Assembly (NCBI GenBank): GCA_934678915.1
Contig: CAKUSF010000109.1
Location: 1 to 7,284, forward strand
DNA from: an uncultured Bacteroidales bacterium
GTDB taxonomy: Bacteria > Bacteroidota > Bacteroidia > Bacteroidales > UBA932
Reading direction: 5' to 3'
Length of the DNA: 7,284 bases
Position numbers and translations under genes: made by a program. Shown in pieces: positions 5,531 to 7,284 of this stretch. Under the pieces are notes generated by a model, which made no database searches, was not told the origin of the DNA, and was given only the letters and a program-made list of their open reading frames with translations. Each line of letters starts with the position of its first letter. Positions within the stretch are counted from its first letter, which is position 1.

Positions 5531-7284
5531 ATGAAAAAGACTCTTTTCTCATTAATGGCAGTACTGTTGCTGCTATCATCTTGTGATGTTCACCATTTTA
5601 TGACTGACTCTGCCTATCGTGCTCAGGTTGAGTCAGATTTGAACAAGAGGTTTGAATCGGAGAGACTGAAAGCCTTTTTTTCTGTTGACAGAGGAAAGAA
5701 ATGTTTGACGAAGACCAATGGCTTTGTCAGCGATTCATTTCTGACAACAGAAGAGATTGAGGCATTGGAGTTTCTCTATGCCTACATGCCGTTGGCTGAT
5801 GTTACGGATTACAGCACAGACTATTATCTTCAGAACATTCGTTCGTCATTTGCCGCCCGTAATGAGATGGGGTGGAATGTACCAGAAAGAATATTTAGAC
5901 ATTTTGTGCTGCCAATTAGGGCCAACAATGAGAACCTGGACACATCCAGAGTTGCTTTCTACCGTGAACTGAAGCCTCGTGTGGAAGGAATGAACATGAA
6001 GGACGCTATTCTGGAAGTTAATCATTGGTGCCACGAGAAGTTGACCTATAAGCCATCTGATGCACGAACGTTGTCTCCGCTTTCCTCAATGAGAAGTTCA
6101 CTGGGACGCTGTGGAGAGGAGTCCACGTTCGCGGTGGCGGCTCTCAGGGCGGTCGGAATCCCGGCACGTCAGGTTTATACACCTCGCTGGGCGCACACGG
6201 ATGACAACCATGCCTGGGTAGAGGCCTGGGCTGACGGAGAGTGGTACTTCCTCGGTGCATGTGAGCCAGAACCTGTCCTTAATTTGGGTTGGTTCAATTC
6301 TCCGGCAAGTCGCGGTTTGCTGATGCACACAAGGGTCTTCGGTAACTATGATGGTCCTGAGGAGAAAGTGATGATCGGGCCCAATTTCACAGAAATCAAT
6401 TTGATTGACAATTACGCCAAGACTGCTCGTGTGGATTTCACGGTTGTGGATGAGAACGGTGCACCTGTTGATAGTGCCTTGGTGGATTTCAAGATTTACA
6501 ACTACGCTGAGTTCTATCCTGCTTTGTCTAAATACACCGATGCGCAAGGACGTACGTTTCTTACTGCCGGAAAGGGAGACATGATGGCGTGGGCATCGAA
6601 GAACGGCAAGTATGGCTATTCGAAAGTTTCTTTCGGCAAGGACACGGAGGTCAAGATCACGATATCCGACCAGCACTCCGTTGATCCACAGTCCATGATG
6701 ATTGTTCCTCCACCGGAAACAGCTAATATTCCGGAAGTTACTCCAGAGCAGAGGGCGGAGAACGACAGGCGTTTCGCTCAAGAGGATAGCATCAGAAAAG
6801 CCTACATGGCCACTTTCGTTGCAACGGACAGTTCCGAGAAAGGAAGGCTTCTTGCCCTTTCTGCAGGCAATCACGAGGTGATCTCCAAGTTCTTGGAGGA
6901 TCATCCGGACGCAAGAGCTCTTGATTTGCTCAAATCGTTGAGCAATAAGGATATGATTGATGTGACTAGGGCCATCCTGGATGACAGCTACAACGCCACG
7001 GATGCTATTCTATGTCCAAGGGTGGAAAATGAGTTTCTTAGTCCGTACAAGTCCTTCTTCATAGGGCGTTTCGGAACGGAATTGTCCAAAGAGGAACTTT
7101 CAACCCCGACTAATCTTATTAAATGGGTTCAGGACAGCATCACTGTACTCCGTGATCCTAAGGCTTGGAGTATCCCGATGTCTCCGATTGGTGTTTATCA
7201 GGCAAGAATGGCTGACGTTCGCTCTAGGAATATATTCTTTGTCGCCCTTGCAAGGACTCTTGGGATTGATGCCCGTAAGGATCC
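5531..7284 (+). CDS. Lipoprotein with transglutaminase-like domain, C-terminus beyond right edge
   Basis: From the ATG at 5531 the frame is open to the edge (584 codons). A lipoprotein signal is plain: MKKTLFSLMAVLLLLSSC, with C18 the lipidated residue, so the protein should sit in the inner or outer membrane facing the periplasm or outside. After a helical region (about 30-170) comes a transglutaminase/PNGase-like core: LGRCGEESTF (191-200) with the nucleophile C194, the typical AVGIPARQVY helix end (207-216), DDNHAWVEAW (224-233) with the catalytic H227, then GEWYFLGACEPEP (236-248). Where the triad Asp is expected there is Gly242. Residues 298-380 look like a carboxypeptidase-regulatory-like beta sandwich (DFTVVDENGAPVDSALV...TDAQGRT), followed by a Pro/Glu-rich linker (385-415). 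Substrate is unknown; members of the superfamily are proteases, amidases or non-catalytic binding domains. It follows the EF-G paralogue by 89 bp, with a hairpin between. Confidence 0.88.
   Translation, partial: MKKTLFSLMAVLLLLSSCDVHHFMTDSAYRAQVESDLNKRFESERLKAFFSVDRGKKCLTKTNGFVSDSFLTTEEIEALEFLYAYMPLADVTDYSTDYYLQNIRSSFAARNEMGWNVPERIFRHFVLPIRANNENLDTSRVAFYRELKPRVEGMNMKDAILEVNHWCHEKLTYKPSDARTLSPLSSMRSSLGRCGEESTFAVAALRAVGIPARQVYTPRWAHTDDNHAWVEAWADGEWYFLGACEPEPVLNLGWFNSPASRGLLMHTRVFGNYDGPEEKVMIGPNFTEINLIDNYAKTARVDFTVVDENGAPVDSALVDFKIYNYAEFYPALSKYTDAQGRTFLTAGKGDMMAWASKNGKYGYSKVSFGKDTEVKITISDQHSVDPQSMMIVPPPETANIPEVTPEQRAENDRRFAQEDSIRKAYMATFVATDSSEKGRLLALSAGNHEVISKFLEDHPDARALDLLKSLSNKDMIDVTRAILDDSYNATDAILCPRVENEFLSPYKSFFIGRFGTELSKEELSTPTNLIKWVQDSITVLRDPKAWSIPMSPIGVYQARMADVRSRNIFFVALARTLGIDARKD

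Noticed and set aside
6098..6904. Open frame of 268 codons on the minus strand
   Set aside because: It lies wholly antisense to the lipoprotein gene, whose frame has a lipobox, transglutaminase motifs and sensible composition. The minus-strand product is rich in His, Arg and Cys without domains, typical of an antisense shadow.
7279..7284. GGATCC (BamHI site) exactly at the right edge
   Set aside because: It could hint at a cloned insert end, but there is no matching site at the left edge and it is more simply a coincidence of where the window ends.

Overview
The window looks like chromosomal DNA from a member of the Bacteroidota, most likely order Bacteroidales. The reasons are: an S46-family exopeptidase, an EF-G paralogue of the Bacteroides EF-G2 type, a lipoprotein with a transglutaminase-like fold, several -7 elements of the TAnnTTTG type peculiar to this phylum, and the lack of clear Shine-Dalgarno sequences before the starts. 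The genus cannot be fixed from the sequence. No tRNA, rRNA, CRISPR array, transposase or phage gene was seen.

Layout. Positions 1-1436 (minus strand) hold the N-terminal two thirds of a secreted S46 dipeptidyl-peptidase, which runs off the left edge. The 222-bp divergent gap that follows (1437-1658) carries a very good promoter for the peptidase, a pair of 15-bp direct repeats, a candidate opposite-strand promoter, and a perfect 25-bp inverted repeat of REP/REPIN type lying just ahead of rnhB. rnhB (RNase HII, 1659-2294) ends tail-to-tail with, and overlaps by 18 bp, a small Cro/C1-type HTH regulator with a C-terminal coiled coil (2277-2702, minus). A 219-bp AT-rich gap with several short repeats separates the regulator from a divergent small protein of about 68 residues (2922-3128). 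After a further 156 bp containing a promoter and a leader of about 100 nt comes the largest complete gene, an EF-G paralogue of 718 residues (3285-5441). A GC-containing hairpin follows it, and then a lipoprotein with a transglutaminase-like domain (5531 to the right edge, incomplete).

How the parts may fit. The EF-G paralogue keeps the P-loop and the translocation domains but has lost the catalytic switch-II histidine and the switch-I threonine. This is the pattern of the GTPase-deficient EF-G2 (FusA2) described in Bacteroides thetaiotaomicron, which supports translation during carbon starvation. The S46 peptidase (periplasmic dipeptide release) and the transglutaminase-like lipoprotein (cell envelope) would fit a peptide-using gut or oral Bacteroidales lifestyle, but nothing in the sequence shows that these genes are co-regulated. 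The window is mostly ordinary housekeeping and envelope genes. The points most worth a second look are the altered G domain of the EF-G paralogue, the REPIN-like palindrome in the rnhB leader, and the altered catalytic triad of the lipoprotein.
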